64,000 bases of DNA from CADCWK01 sp965218235 (GTDB lineage Bacteria; Chloroflexota; Chloroflexia; Thermomicrobiales; UBA6265), in assembly GCA_965218235.1 (NCBI GenBank), contig OZ244595.1, forward strand, positions 1,178,001-1,242,000. Direction: 5' to 3'. A program made the translations under genes and the position numbers. This document shows, piece by piece, positions 25,972-35,309 of the stretch (its first letter is position 1; each line of letters starts with the position of its first letter). The notes below the pieces were generated by a model. It was not told the origin of the DNA and ran no database searches. It was given only the letters and a program-made list of their open reading frames with translations.

Positions 25972-27356
25972 TCAGAAGCGCCCACGTCGTTGCCCAGTGG
26001 TCGCGCCGGTCGTCCTGAGATCCCCAGCACCGCCAGCATCTGCTGCACGAGCCGCTGGATCGCCCCGAGGCGCCGCGACAGCACCTCGGGCGTCGCCCGG
26101 TAGTGGAGCAGGTAGTCCCGGGCGCCGGGGTGATCGAAGCCAAGGATCGCCGCCACCGCGTAGGCAGCCGATTCCGCCTCGAACTCCGCTTCCTGGCGCC
26201 GCATCGCCACCTCGGCCCGATCGACCGACGCCGAGCGCACGAGTGTCGCCAGGGGAGTGACGTGACCGAGCATGTGGGCCAGCTCGTGCAGGAGCACGAA
26301 CAGGCGGTTTCGACTGTCACCGCGCGGGTCGAGCGTGATCCCGCCCGGGTTGGCCCAGCCAGCGGTACCCTCGGGCAACTCGCTCAGCGTGACCGTGATG
26401 CCGTGAGCGCGGACCCGCGCCAGCAGCGCCATCAGGAGCTCATGCGCGTCGTCGGGAAGCGCCGGCACGGGAGCGGGGACTGGTCGCTCCTCGATCCCGT
26501 CGAGCTGTCCGACGTCGAACACCACCGCCGGTCGGAAACCGACGAGGTGTTCCGGCGCCTCTCCATCAGGCGCGTCGCCGTCGTCCCTGCGGCGCAGGAC
26601 CGGCGCCCAGATCCATAGGCCGCGTTCACCCTTGCGCACGGTGTAGCCGAGTCGGTTCCAGAGCGACATCCCGGCGCAACGCGTGGCCGACGGCCGCTGC
26701 AGGTAGATCAGTAGGGCGTTGTGCGCCGAGTACTCCCAGAAGCGAGCCGAGAAGCTGAGGTAGGCCCGAAAGCCGTCCGAGTACCCCTCGGCCAGTTGTT
26801 CGGCCAGTCGCCCGATCGCCGTGGCCGTCTGCTGGCGCAGCTCGTCCGCCCGTTCTTCACGACTCAGACGGGCCGGTGCGGCGGTCGGGACAGCGTGCGC
26901 TAGGCTCGCCACTCGAATGTCCTCTACGGTAGGCGAGTCCAGCCGCCTGCGAAACGGCAGGATCTGGCCCGGTCCTAAGGCACCCGCTGTCGCCAGCGAC
27001 GAGGGGGCGCCGCGATAGAGGATCGCGCCCAGGTACGCCACGCCTTCGTCAGGCGCCGTCTCCGGGGCGCCGCGATAGAGGATCGCGCCCAGGTACGCCA
27101 CGCCTTCGTCAGGCGCCGTCTCCTGACGGGTGTAGCTCACCGACAGGATCGTCGCGTGCCCACCGCGCAACTCGGCGAGGATCCGGTTGGTCCCCGCGAC
27201 GACCGCCTCGAGCGTCTGCGCCTCGACGGCCCGCGAGTACAACCGATGCGTGCTCGCCCGGATGGGACCGAACGCATCCTCCCGGTCCTGCCCGTCACCG
27301 CTGACCCGATTTTCGAACGCCACCTCGAGGTGTTCGTCGGAAGTGTTCACATCCAT
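25956..27356 (-). CDS. ArdC-like antirestriction protein with ImmA/IrrE-type metallopeptidase motif
   Basis: A 466-residue protein. The middle part (SARFWEYSAHNALLIYLQRP, then LGYTVRKGERGLWIWAP) matches the ArdC N-terminal single-stranded-DNA-binding domain (DUF1738). The C-terminal part has HELAH within LHELAHMLGHVT, with a downstream Glu-rich helix, the zinc-peptidase site of ImmA/IrrE-like proteins. ArdC proteins protect incoming conjugative DNA from restriction. ATG 27356 was chosen over an upstream in-frame start. The N-terminal 150 residues are unlike known ArdC and contain an exact duplication of 20 residues (TAPDEGVAYLGAILYRGAP unit), encoded by the tandem repeat at 27004-27123. Confidence 0.8.
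   Translation of the reverse strand: MDVNTSDEHLEVAFENRVSGDGQDREDAFGPIRASTHRLYSRAVEAQTLEAVVAGTNRILAELRGGHATILSVSYTRQETAPDEGVAYLGAILYRGAPETAPDEGVAYLGAILYRGAPSSLATAGALGPGQILPFRRRLDSPTVEDIRVASLAHAVPTAAPARLSREERADELRQQTATAIGRLAEQLAEGYSDGFRAYLSFSARFWEYSAHNALLIYLQRPSATRCAGMSLWNRLGYTVRKGERGLWIWAPVLRRRDDGDAPDGEAPEHLVGFRPAVVFDVGQLDGIEERPVPAPVPALPDDAHELLMALLARVRAHGITVTLSELPEGTAGWANPGGITLDPRGDSRNRLFVLLHELAHMLGHVTPLATLVRSASVDRAEVAMRRQEAEFEAESAAYAVAAILGFDHPGARDYLLHYRATPEVLSRRLGAIQRLVQQMLAVLGISGRPARPLGNDVGASDRRIA
27004..27123. repeat. Perfect 2 x 60-bp tandem repeat inside the ArdC-like gene
   Basis: Bases 27004-27063 and 27064-27123 are identical. The unit is a multiple of three, so it duplicates 20 residues without breaking the frame. 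Complete identity points to a very recent duplication, or to an assembly artefact. Confidence 0.9.
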
Positions 27357-27645
27357 GGTGCGTAACTCCTCACGCCTACCGCTGCCCCGACGAGGTCGGA
27401 GATCCCGGCCAGTTCGGAGCAGCGAGAGCGTGAGGAACACGGTCGATCAGGCGGCGAGGCCAGGCGGATGTTCGGTCTTTGTTCGGGTACAGAACGATCC
27501 TACCACGATCCCAGCGAGCGATGGCAAGAGGCAGGGGAGCACCTGTTCCGACGCGCTCTGGACCCCCTTGAACGTCGACCGAGCAGCAAGCCAAGCCAAT
27601 AGCGGGATCGCGGCCAACCAAGTGTTTGAGGGCGATTCCAGCCCC

Positions 27646-28671
27646 TCAGACGAGCACATCCTGGTGGCGTCCGAGGATGGACCGTGCCCCATCGTCCGCG
27701 CCGGAGCGCCAGATCGGACCGAGTGGGGATCGCTCGTGGGCCGCGATGCCGCGCTCGATCTCCTCGGCATCCAACCCGCTGAGATCCGCCGCCGACAGGG
27801 GAGCGGGGACGAGCTCGGCGAGTGTGGTGAACCAGAACCGGCCGGAGCCACCCGCGTCCCGGGTAGTCGTGATCAGGTTGCGCAGGCGGGCTTCGCTCGT
27901 GGTCGCGGTCAGCACGATTACGGGCAGTTGCCCGCCGAAGCGCACCCGCAGAACTCGCGTTGACTGCCCCGCGTAGAGCCGGACCTTCCGGGTCCAGTCC
28001 CGGCGCCCGGGACGGCCACTGCGCAGGACGACGGAGTCCAGGTCGATCTCCAGCAGGTACGCACCGGCTCGGCCGGTGGACGGGTCGCCGAGCAGCACGC
28101 GACCGTCCGGGACGACCTCCCACGGGGTCGGCGACGCCCGGTTCTCGATCAGCAGCTCACGGTCGTCGCGCCAACCCGCGACGGGGAGACCGGCCCGCTG
28201 AGCGGCGAGCGCCAGGCTGCTGAACGCCTCCCGGATCCAGTAGTCATGCGACAGCGGCTGCCACGGACGGGGCAGCAGGTGCCGTCGCCACCTGGGCGCG
28301 CGCTGCAGCGGTTGAGCCCGCAACCAGTCGCGGGCGGCGCGGGCTCCCGCCGGTGTCAGCACGTTCGTGTAGTGCGGGTGCACGCCAGCGTGACCACGGG
28401 CTGGCAGGAAGACCGGGACCCGGGCAATCAGACCGGCGTCGGTGAGTCGGCGGAGCGCGGTGTTGGCGGCATAGGCGGCACCCCGCGCCCGGCGTGGTCG
28501 CCCGGTGGCCGTCAGACCGGTCCGGAAGAGCAGCCGCTCGACCTGGTCATTGGTGAGATGGAGATGGGCGTCGAGCGCCGCGAGGACCGGACCGGCGCGC
28601 TCGACCTGGACTGCGGCCGCATGCTGGTTGCGCCGCGGTCGGGGACTGATATTCGGGTTGTCTTTGGGCAT
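27646..28671 (-). CDS. Replication-relaxation family protein
   Basis: A 341-residue protein of the replication-relaxation (Replic_Relax) family. An N-terminal winged-helix part (LTNDQVERLLFRTGL, NTALRRLTDAGLIARV) is followed by the family signature around HDYWIREAFSSLALAA and WRDDRELL, an acidic strand LLEIDLDS and KVRLYAGQ. Members lie next to TraG-like ATPases in mobile elements and are thought to act in DNA processing at replication or transfer origins; their biochemistry is poorly known. ATG 28671 begins the conserved region; an in-frame start 144 bases upstream is less likely. Confidence 0.8.
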   Translation of the reverse strand: MPKDNPNISPRPRRNQHAAAVQVERAGPVLAALDAHLHLTNDQVERLLFRTGLTATGRPRRARGAAYAANTALRRLTDAGLIARVPVFLPARGHAGVHPHYTNVLTPAGARAARDWLRAQPLQRAPRWRRHLLPRPWQPLSHDYWIREAFSSLALAAQRAGLPVAGWRDDRELLIENRASPTPWEVVPDGRVLLGDPSTGRAGAYLLEIDLDSVVLRSGRPGRRDWTRKVRLYAGQSTRVLRVRFGGQLPVIVLTATTSEARLRNLITTTRDAGGSGRFWFTTLAELVPAPLSAADLSGLDAEEIERGIAAHERSPLGPIWRSGADDGARSILGRHQDVLV

Positions 28672-29391
28672 ACGGTGCTTGTAGCACAGGGGACCAGGCG
28701 GACTCAACCGGCAGGCGTCGACCCGGTGCGGAGCGTGCGTGAAACCCGCCGCCCAGCCCCGATCGGAGCGATGAACGTTGCCGACCGACCACCGACCGGC
28801 GTCAAGCGCAGACACGAAGACAACCCGAAACCATGAGCGTATGATGCGGGCACCACCTCGCCCAGGCCGGATCGTCGCGTGACCCCTCGGCCGTCGCCGT
28901 CATCGTGCGACCGGACGAGCGGGCCGGCGATGGCGCCTCCCCGCCGGTCGTCGGCCACCCACCACTCACACAATAGGGAGGAGTCGTGTGGTTCTGGTCC
29001 CCGGTTCGCCTGGCTGGGTGGTCGGGAACGCGATGGATCGCCGGAGCGGTCTATCGTGTTCCCGATCGCTACCCAACGCGACCGGATCACACGGCATCAG
29101 TTGAGGCGGGGGATCGCCCCCACTCCCCTACCGGCGGCTGGTCCCCGACAACTGCGCGGCCGGTGCCGCAAAAAAGCCGAGGACGGCCGGACGGCACGGA
29201 CCGATAGGTCCGGGACGCCGGCGGGTGAGAGTAGGCGCGGGGAGTCGGGAGGGCTGCGCTGACTGGCGTCGGAGTCCACACTGGGGAGCTTGAGGGGACC
29301 CGGTGGGGATGGAGACGACAGTCAGTCGGAGTTCGGCACCGTAAGACGATGGGAAAGACCAGTCGTCGGACCGCACGGCGCGTGAGAACGT
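28672..29391. other. 720-bp stretch without a supported gene
   Basis: It lies between the two replication-relaxation genes. I see only short frames without recognisable products. There is a small hairpin GGACC-GATA-GGTCC (29197-29212) and several GC-rich inverted repeats. By position it could hold a replication or transfer origin, but no nic-site or iteron series is evident. Confidence 0.4.
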
Positions 29392-30302
29392 CTACGACGG
29401 ACCCAGGAGAGTCGCCAAATCCGCGACCTCACCAGTAGCGGGATCCGTCCAGATCGGCTCGTCCAGGGCCGCTCTTGGGCCGGAAACGAGATGCTGATGG
29501 AGGGTCAGCCTCCAGGTCGCCCGCTCGAGGCGCTCCGCCGTGGCCGCGAGTAGATTGGGGAGTCGACGCGGGCCGAGGGTCACGCCGAGCAGGACTGGTG
29601 GCTGGTCAAAGCCGGTGAGCAGGGGATCTCGATGCCAGTACCCGGCCAGGTACGCCTCGTAGCGCTCGACCTTGCTGGCCCAGTTCCGGCTGCGGTTCCG
29701 GGCGAGACCACTGACTCCGTGCCGCGATCCAGCTCGATCAGGAAGACCTGGTGGTGGAGCGTCCCAGCGCCGTCGCGCCGAGTGACGACGAACAGGGCGT
29801 CGGCGACGACGGCCCGCATCGTGGTCGCCCGCTCCTGCGCCACCTGTCGCAGGTCGCGGTCGTCTCTCCAGCCCCAGAAGGTCCGTCCCGACGCCTCGGC
29901 CGCCCGGCGGAAGGCGACATAGGAGTCGACGATCATTTCGTCGTGGACCCGATTGCTGCCGTCAATCTCGTCCGGGTCAGGTGCCGCGCGGGACACCGCC
30001 CCACGACCGATACCATCGTAGTGAGCCTGCACGAGCTCGACGCCGGCGGGGGTCATCAGGTTGATCTCCTTGCGTGCCACCACGCCGGTCTCGCCGCGTA
30101 ACCAGGGTCGAACGGTGATGACGAGACCGAGATCTTTGAGCGGCCGCAGGATGGCGCGATTGGCCTGGCGGTTGGCGGCGGCGATCGCGGCGGTGCGCGC
30201 CACGGGGCCGCTCAGGAGCTCCACCTGCTCGCGGAGGAACAGCCTACTCGCCTGGGAAGTCGTCAAGGAGCGGACGTGGTCGAGGGTGAGCAGCGTCGCC
30301 AT
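29392..30302 (-). pseudogene. Second replication-relaxation protein, frameshifted near the C-terminus
   Basis: A homologue of the protein at 27646-28671: winged-helix start (MATLLTLDHVRSLTTSQASRL), then the shared signature WGWRDDRDLRQVAQE and FLIELDRGTE. Near 29699-29703 a run CCC (minus strand) lacks one base; shifting frame gives RNRSRNWASKVERYEAY and a normal C-terminus ending at 29392. The ORF as written ends early at 29580. ATG 30302 overlaps the end of the TraG-like gene by 59 bases; the start is uncertain because the frame is open further upstream. The break may be real or an assembly error. Confidence 0.7.
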
Positions 30303-31917
30303 CCCGAACGGGATCGTCTCCAGTGGCCGCTCCCGGGCCAGCTCCGGCCGGAACCGGGTCCGGCCCCGCCTCGCCGTAGGGCGCCGCGACGATGACGTCG
30401 GCGAAGCCGGTGACGGAGATTGCGGCTGGCTCGCCGGCGTCGATGAACGTCGTGGTGAGGTCGATGGCGTCCTCGATGACAGGTCGTGACGGTCCGCTGG
30501 TGTTGGTCCTACCCCGTGACTTACGGCCTGGCTTTCGCCCGTTGTGCCCGTCCTGATGCGCTGCGCCATCTCGCCTGGTGCCTCCGGCGGCGCCCCCGTC
30601 GCCGTCGGTCTCATCGGCGAAGATGAGATCCCAGTAGCGCTCGGTATTGCTCCGCATGACTGCCCGGACCGGCAACGTGTACCGGTCGTCGTTGGCGGCG
30701 GCGATGGCCCGACCGAGCTGGCCGGGCACCACGTCGCCCCACCAGTCTTCTAGCAACAGCTCTTCGGATCGGGGAGTGCCCCGTGGACCTCGGCGATAGC
30801 GGACGCTGGCCGAGAAGCGTTCGCGATCGTCGTCGGGTCCGCCGGAGAGCTTGAAGCGCAGGGGCGCCTGGGTCACCGCCTCCTGCAGCGACCCGGCACC
30901 GTGGCGCGCCTCGCCGTAGAGCTGGGAGTGGCCCTGGTGGGCGAGCACGGGGTAGAGCTTGTAGGACCGCGCCTGGGTGATGAGTTCGGCGAAGGCGTTG
31001 CCCACGAACAGGTGGAACTCGTCGACGATCACCGACCAGGCGTTGCGTCCGTGCTCCGGGCGGGCGTACGTCGCATCGATCAGCATGCCCATGATCAGGT
31101 TGCCGATCATCACGCCGACGTCGCGCGGCAGACCCGTGCCGAGATTGCAGACCACGAGCTTGCCTGCCTCCAGGAACTCGCGCAGGCGTAGCGTCGAGTG
31201 GTACGTCCCGACCAGCGCATTGACCGTCGGGGAGGACAGCAGGGTGGTCAGCCGCGAGGCCGTCGTGCCGACCTTGCGCTTGCGCTCGGACGGCGTGAGC
31301 GGGTCGAACTCCTTGCGCCAGTAGACCCGGGTCATCGGCCAGACGTGCCGCGAGAGCAGTCGCTCCCGGGTCGGCTCGTGGTAGAGCAGCAAGGGTAAGT
31401 GCAGAAGCGTCGGGTCACTGTCGCGTAGCGCGAGCTGGGTCGTCGCTTCCAGCGTCTGACGGATGTTGGCCATCTGCTGCAGATCGGCCAGTCCCAGCCG
31501 CTCGAACAGGGAGGGGATCGCGGCGGCGACCCGGGCGACCGAGTCGCGGTCGCGCAGGTTGACCTCGAACGGGTTGAGTGCCCACGTCCGGTCGCCGTCA
31601 GGGAACTTGCACTCTCCCGGCGCGAAATAGATCAGGCGATCGGCGTGCTGAGTCCGGGCGGCAATCTCGTGGGCCAGGTCGCCCTTGATGTCCAGAACCA
31701 GCACGCCGCGGTTGGGGATGCCGGCGAACTGCTCTGCTAGATTGCCGAGCAGGGTCGACTTGCCCATATTTGGGGCGCCGACGATGTAGATCGCCGACTC
31801 CAGCTCCCGCGCGCTCATCTCGAAGCGGTAGCGGCTGGACTCACGCTTACCCAGCGCGATCTTGACGGGGGATCGCTCCTCGCCGGACGGGGTCGCCTCA
31901 TCAGCGACGGCCGTCAC
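30244..31917 (-). CDS. TraG/VirD4-like ATPase, island copy
   Basis: A 557-residue P-loop ATPase of the TraG/HerA group. Walker A is GAPNMGKST near residues 47-55, followed by VLVLDIKGDLAHEI; Walker B is SVIVDEFHLF near residue 290; TQAPLRFKLSGG is a later conserved segment. The last 110 residues are Gly/Asp/Pro-rich and probably disordered. It is translationally coupled (ATGA) to the coiled-coil gene upstream. It lacks membrane helices, which the neighbouring membrane protein may supply. It differs clearly in sequence from the TraG-like protein at 939-3077. Confidence 0.8.
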   Translation of the reverse strand: MTAVADEATPSGEERSPVKIALGKRESSRYRFEMSARELESAIYIVGAPNMGKSTLLGNLAEQFAGIPNRGVLVLDIKGDLAHEIAARTQHADRLIYFAPGECKFPDGDRTWALNPFEVNLRDRDSVARVAAAIPSLFERLGLADLQQMANIRQTLEATTQLALRDSDPTLLHLPLLLYHEPTRERLLSRHVWPMTRVYWRKEFDPLTPSERKRKVGTTASRLTTLLSSPTVNALVGTYHSTLRLREFLEAGKLVVCNLGTGLPRDVGVMIGNLIMGMLIDATYARPEHGRNAWSVIVDEFHLFVGNAFAELITQARSYKLYPVLAHQGHSQLYGEARHGAGSLQEAVTQAPLRFKLSGGPDDDRERFSASVRYRRGPRGTPRSEELLLEDWWGDVVPGQLGRAIAAANDDRYTLPVRAVMRSNTERYWDLIFADETDGDGGAAGGTRRDGAAHQDGHNGRKPGRKSRGRTNTSGPSRPVIEDAIDLTTTFIDAGEPAAISVTGFADVIVAAPYGEAGPDPVPAGAGPGAATGDDPVRDGDAAHPRPRPLLDDFPGE

Positions 31918-32657
31918 TTTTGACTACCGCTAAGCATGAAGCCGAGCGAGCCGTGCAGGATCGTGAAGCGCCGGTGCTTCTCGTCCTCGTTCGTCAGGGC
32001 GTTGATCGCGTCGAGTTCCCGGTTGACGAACCCGATGGCGGTGAGGACGTCCTGTGTCTGGCCAGCCGCCGACACGCGGGCCTCGATCTCGTGCCGCAAC
32101 TCCCGGTTCTTCATGGCCATCTCGTGCTGGTGCTGCCGGATCTGGCTATCCGTCAGGTGTGTGTTGCTCTGGGCGCCGGCCTTGAGCCCGTATTCCTGGC
32201 GCAGTTTTTCGGCTGCCGTGTCGACCTGGGCTTGGAGGATGACGTGGGCTCGCTGTAAGCGAGCGTGTTCATTAAGGCGAGCGAACTCGGTCTCTAGCGC
32301 CACGTGGTTGTAAAGGATTAGCCGATCAGCTTCATGTCGCAGGGTGACGCTGTGCTCGTACTCCTTCTGCAGTTGGCCGGCTTGGAAGGCAGTGAGTTCG
32401 ACGATCTTCTCGACGATCACAACGCCCATTCGGTCATAGGTATGATCCACCGTGCCACGCCAACGCCGCTTGCGCATCTGCCCCTGCAGCCAGCGCACCT
32501 GGTTGAACGTGCCGAGCTTGTACCGATCGTCGTAGATGTCGTTAAACATCTGCTCGATGACCGGCAAGTGCAGGGGAGCTGGGATCCGGTAGTCGATCGA
32601 GTCGCTAAGCAGACCACTCCCGATCTCCTCGAACCGGTCGAACGCGTTGTTGGCCAT
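31914..32657 (-). CDS. Coiled-coil protein coupled to the TraG-like ATPase
   Basis: A 247-residue protein. After an N-terminal part with DYRIPAPLHLPVIEQMF, residues 85-190 are almost entirely charged helix (FQAGQLQKEYEHSVTLR, LQAQVDTAAEKLRQEYG), consistent with a long coiled coil. No known domain. It overlaps the ATPase gene by ATGA and lies 9 bases after the membrane protein gene, so the three probably make one complex at the membrane. Confidence 0.65.
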   Translation of the reverse strand: MANNAFDRFEEIGSGLLSDSIDYRIPAPLHLPVIEQMFNDIYDDRYKLGTFNQVRWLQGQMRKRRWRGTVDHTYDRMGVVIVEKIVELTAFQAGQLQKEYEHSVTLRHEADRLILYNHVALETEFARLNEHARLQRAHVILQAQVDTAAEKLRQEYGLKAGAQSNTHLTDSQIRQHQHEMAMKNRELRHEIEARVSAAGQTQDVLTAIGFVNRELDAINALTNEDEKHRRFTILHGSLGFMLSGSQK

Positions 32658-32666
32658 GGGGATCTC

Positions 32667-33317
32667 CTATTCCCACCGCAGGCGGGTGGCGACGTTGTAG
32701 AGGGTGACCCCAATAAGCCAGGGGAGAACGAAAAGGAACTGAACGTACGCGCCGATGCCAACGACGACATACGGCCAGGAGGTGCGGCCATAGGTCAGCC
32801 AGTCATCGCGCGCGTCCAAGGTCAGAAGTTGCCAGTTCCGGGCTGGACCGTCGAGGCCGACCGAACTGAGCATCGTGCCACCCAACTCGCCTGTGCAATC
32901 CAGGAAAAAGCCGAACGGCCTCCCGAACGGCCAACCACCCGGTCCGCCCTCGGTGTCCCCTTTGATCCTCTCGCTGCAGCCACTGGCCAGCCAGAGCCGT
33001 GAGTACGCAGTGTCTATATCGAGCCGAGACTGCGTGGCGGCCGAGCGCTCCGGGATGGTCCCGGCCCACATGGCACTGCTGTCGTCGAACCACATGGTCA
33101 GCTGGCCGAGCACGAGCCAGCACACGCCGAAGGTCACCCCGAGCTTGAGAACGCGTCGGCGCGTGACGAGCCGGACTGATGGCAGCCAGCCGAAGAGGGT
33201 CTGTAGAAGGAAAACGAGCAGCGAGATCGGGAAGGTGATGATGATCTGCGGCCAGCGCAGCGGATGGACGCGCCGGTCCGGTGGCGGGAGTCAGGGTAGC
33301 GGGGAGCCGGACGCCAT
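32667..33317 (-). pseudogene. Membrane protein with an in-frame TGA at codon 9
   Basis: From ATG 33317, with GGAGG seven bases upstream, the frame reads MASGSPLP and then TGA (33291-33293). It stays open afterwards and is clearly protein-like: HPLRWPQIIITFPISLLVFL is a first membrane helix, FGVCWLVLGQLTMW a second, and VVVGIGAYVQFLFVLPWLIG a C-terminal third. A downstream GTG (33137) could restart translation without the first helix. Position before the coiled-coil and TraG-like genes suggests a membrane anchor of a transfer complex. The stop is either a nonsense mutation or a sequencing error. Confidence 0.6.
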
Positions 33318-33575
33318 GGGCGGGCCTCCAAGAGATCAATCGTTGTGTCCCGGAAAGTAGTGGAATAGTAAGAAAACGTGCCTCTCAGGGCAAGAGGTGG
33401 GTGATACCGAAGAGAGCGACGGTTCGAGCGCCACAATCTGGCAGAAGTGGTTGACGAGCGCTAGCGAACTGGTACGCTCTGGGATACGGGCAGGGACCGC
33501 AGAGGCCGCTAGTTTTCAAAGGACGGATCTGCAGCTTGCTGGCGCTTCCACGTGTGGGGTGGTCAGGAGATGTAG

Positions 33576-33845
33576 ATGAATGATTTCGCTTCTGTCTTTC
33601 GAAAGCAGCTCAAGGTGACCGGCAAGAGTTTGTCCTTCGTGGCGGAGTACAGCGGCCTCGATCGGGCCTATGTGTCGCGGCTGGCTAGTGGGGCGAAGGT
33701 GAACCCTTCGCCAGAGACGGTCTGCCGGCTGTACATGGCGCTCATCGCGGACGAGGCGCTCCTGCGGCAGAACGTGGGGCTGACCCACGGGCTTGCCGAC
33801 CTCCTGCTGGCTGCTAGATTCGGTGCCGTTGCGAGATCTTCCTAA
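33576..33845 (+). CDS. XRE-family helix-turn-helix regulator
   Basis: An 89-residue regulator. Residues 6-65 form a Cro/C1-type helix-turn-helix: FRKQLKVTGKSLSFVAEYSG, then DRAYVSRLASGAKVNPSPETV. No sensor domain follows. It diverges from the membrane protein-coiled-coil-TraG operon and may repress those genes. The start has weak GGAGAT spacing to ATG 33576. Confidence 0.82.
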   Translation: MNDFASVFRKQLKVTGKSLSFVAEYSGLDRAYVSRLASGAKVNPSPETVCRLYMALIADEALLRQNVGLTHGLADLLLAARFGAVARSS

Positions 33846-34043
33846 AGACAGAGGGTGGGCACTCGCCGCATAAGGTGCCGTGACCCACCGTAGGGTGCGT
33901 TGGCCGGTCCGCCGGTCGGGCACGTGAGACTGTCGGTCCCTGCCCATCAATTGCCTGTTCAATACAAGTTGATCTGTCGGCCGGTCGATCCGGTAGACCA
34001 CTCGAGAAGACCGTTCAGTCGGTCGCTGGGTCCTCAAGGAGAT

Positions 34044-35153
34044 CTACGCATCGAAGCGGGCGTAGAGAAACCGGACCAGTTCGAGCAGCAGCGAGGCATC
34101 GGCATGGTCGGCCCGGCTCCCCCGCCGCACCTCCGCGTTCGGGTGGACCGTGTCGCGGTAGTCCCGAGTTCCTTCTAGCATCCGACCGGCTTCTGTCGTT
34201 ATCAAGGAGAGCCCTTGGGCGAGCTTGAGTAGATCGGTCAGCCCCACTCGGTCCCAGTGGATGTCGTCCGCACGGTGGGGGAGCTTCGCCGAGAGATCGG
34301 GGAAGTCGGGGTGGTCTACAGCGTTGGGGCTGCGGAGCGCGTCCAGCAGGATGCCTTCGATCACACCGGCCGACAGGAGCGCCGAGCCTTTCCATGACTG
34401 CGCCGCCAAGCAGGCTTGGGCCTCGCGATAGTCCTCCTGGAGAACCCGGCGGAGGTCGGGATCGGTGATGAACGAGAAGTCTCGCTCGTTGACCGACGGG
34501 GCGGCTCCACCTGGGTTGGATCCGAGACCGTCGAGGAATTGTGTCAATGGACGAGGGGCATCGGCTCGCTGCGTCCTCACTAGTCCGTCGTACGTTGCCC
34601 GTATGACCGGGATTCCCTCTTTCACGATCCCAGCCCGGACCAGTCCCCGGCCATCGAAGCGGGTCATCTCGCGCGCCACGTGAGCCACGAGTTCCGGGCC
34701 ACCAGCCCAGTCGAGAGCCTCGGCAACCTCGTGCTCCGGCACCGACTCGATCCAAGCGTGATCGACCTCCCGTCGCTCGCTCCGGGTATTGACGACCTCC
34801 AGCAGCGCGCTCTCCTCCTCACCGAGATCGTCGCTCAGGAAGACGATCTCCCACCCGGCCTCGAGATCCGCAGACCCCTTGCGCCCGTTCGGCGTAAGCC
34901 GGAGCACTTCCCATGGTTTCTCCGGCCAGTCGGTGTCCTGTAGGAGCTGCCGATCGTACAGAACGCCGACGGCCTCACGTAGGCCCGTCCTATGGGTCGA
35001 AGCGGCGTACCCCGGGTCGTCAAAGATGGCGCTCCCAAGGACGATCTCGGCGATCTGTCGCTGGGTTAGTCCCTTGGTGCGAATAGTGGTACTGGACGCA
35101 GCGGCGTCTACTAGTCGGTCCAAGACCTGACCACACCAGGTGATGAAATCCAC
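34044..35153 (-). CDS. Protein with possible HEPN-like C-terminal domain
   Basis: A 369-residue protein. The N-terminal half begins with MDFITWCGQVLDRLVDAAASS and looks like a winged-helix region (LTQRQIAEIVLG, LREAVGVLYDRQLL). The C-terminal helices (REAQACLAAQSWKGSALLSAG and a later RDYRDTVHPN) match the look of HEPN-like or DUF4145-type domains, including an R-x6-H that fits the ribonuclease motif spacing. HEPN proteins often act in defence or toxin systems, but identification here is tentative. It is a single gene just inside the integrase end of the island. Confidence 0.5.
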   Translation of the reverse strand: MDFITWCGQVLDRLVDAAASSTTIRTKGLTQRQIAEIVLGSAIFDDPGYAASTHRTGLREAVGVLYDRQLLQDTDWPEKPWEVLRLTPNGRKGSADLEAGWEIVFLSDDLGEEESALLEVVNTRSERREVDHAWIESVPEHEVAEALDWAGGPELVAHVAREMTRFDGRGLVRAGIVKEGIPVIRATYDGLVRTQRADAPRPLTQFLDGLGSNPGGAAPSVNERDFSFITDPDLRRVLQEDYREAQACLAAQSWKGSALLSAGVIEGILLDALRSPNAVDHPDFPDLSAKLPHRADDIHWDRVGLTDLLKLAQGLSLITTEAGRMLEGTRDYRDTVHPNAEVRRGSRADHADASLLLELVRFLYARFDA

Positions 35154-35235
35154 CGATACACCTCTCCATCAACGTGTTCACACGCCTCCGTGCGGGCGGG
35201 CGCAGGGAATCGCGTCGCCAAGCCGTCGTAGGAGT

Positions 35236-35280
35236 AAAACGTGACGCCCTGGGGATCATCCCCCGAGGGCGTCACGTTTT
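35236..35280. terminator. Bidirectional intrinsic terminator
   Basis: A 15-bp stem AAAACGTGACGCCCT/AGGGCGTCACGTTTT with an inner GGGG/CCCC stem. Both ends carry A/T-rich tails, so it can stop transcription from either side. It lies between the integrase stop and the start of the HEPN-like gene. Confidence 0.85.
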
Positions 35281-35309
35281 GCCAGCCAGAGTATGGGACC
35301 AGAGTCGGA

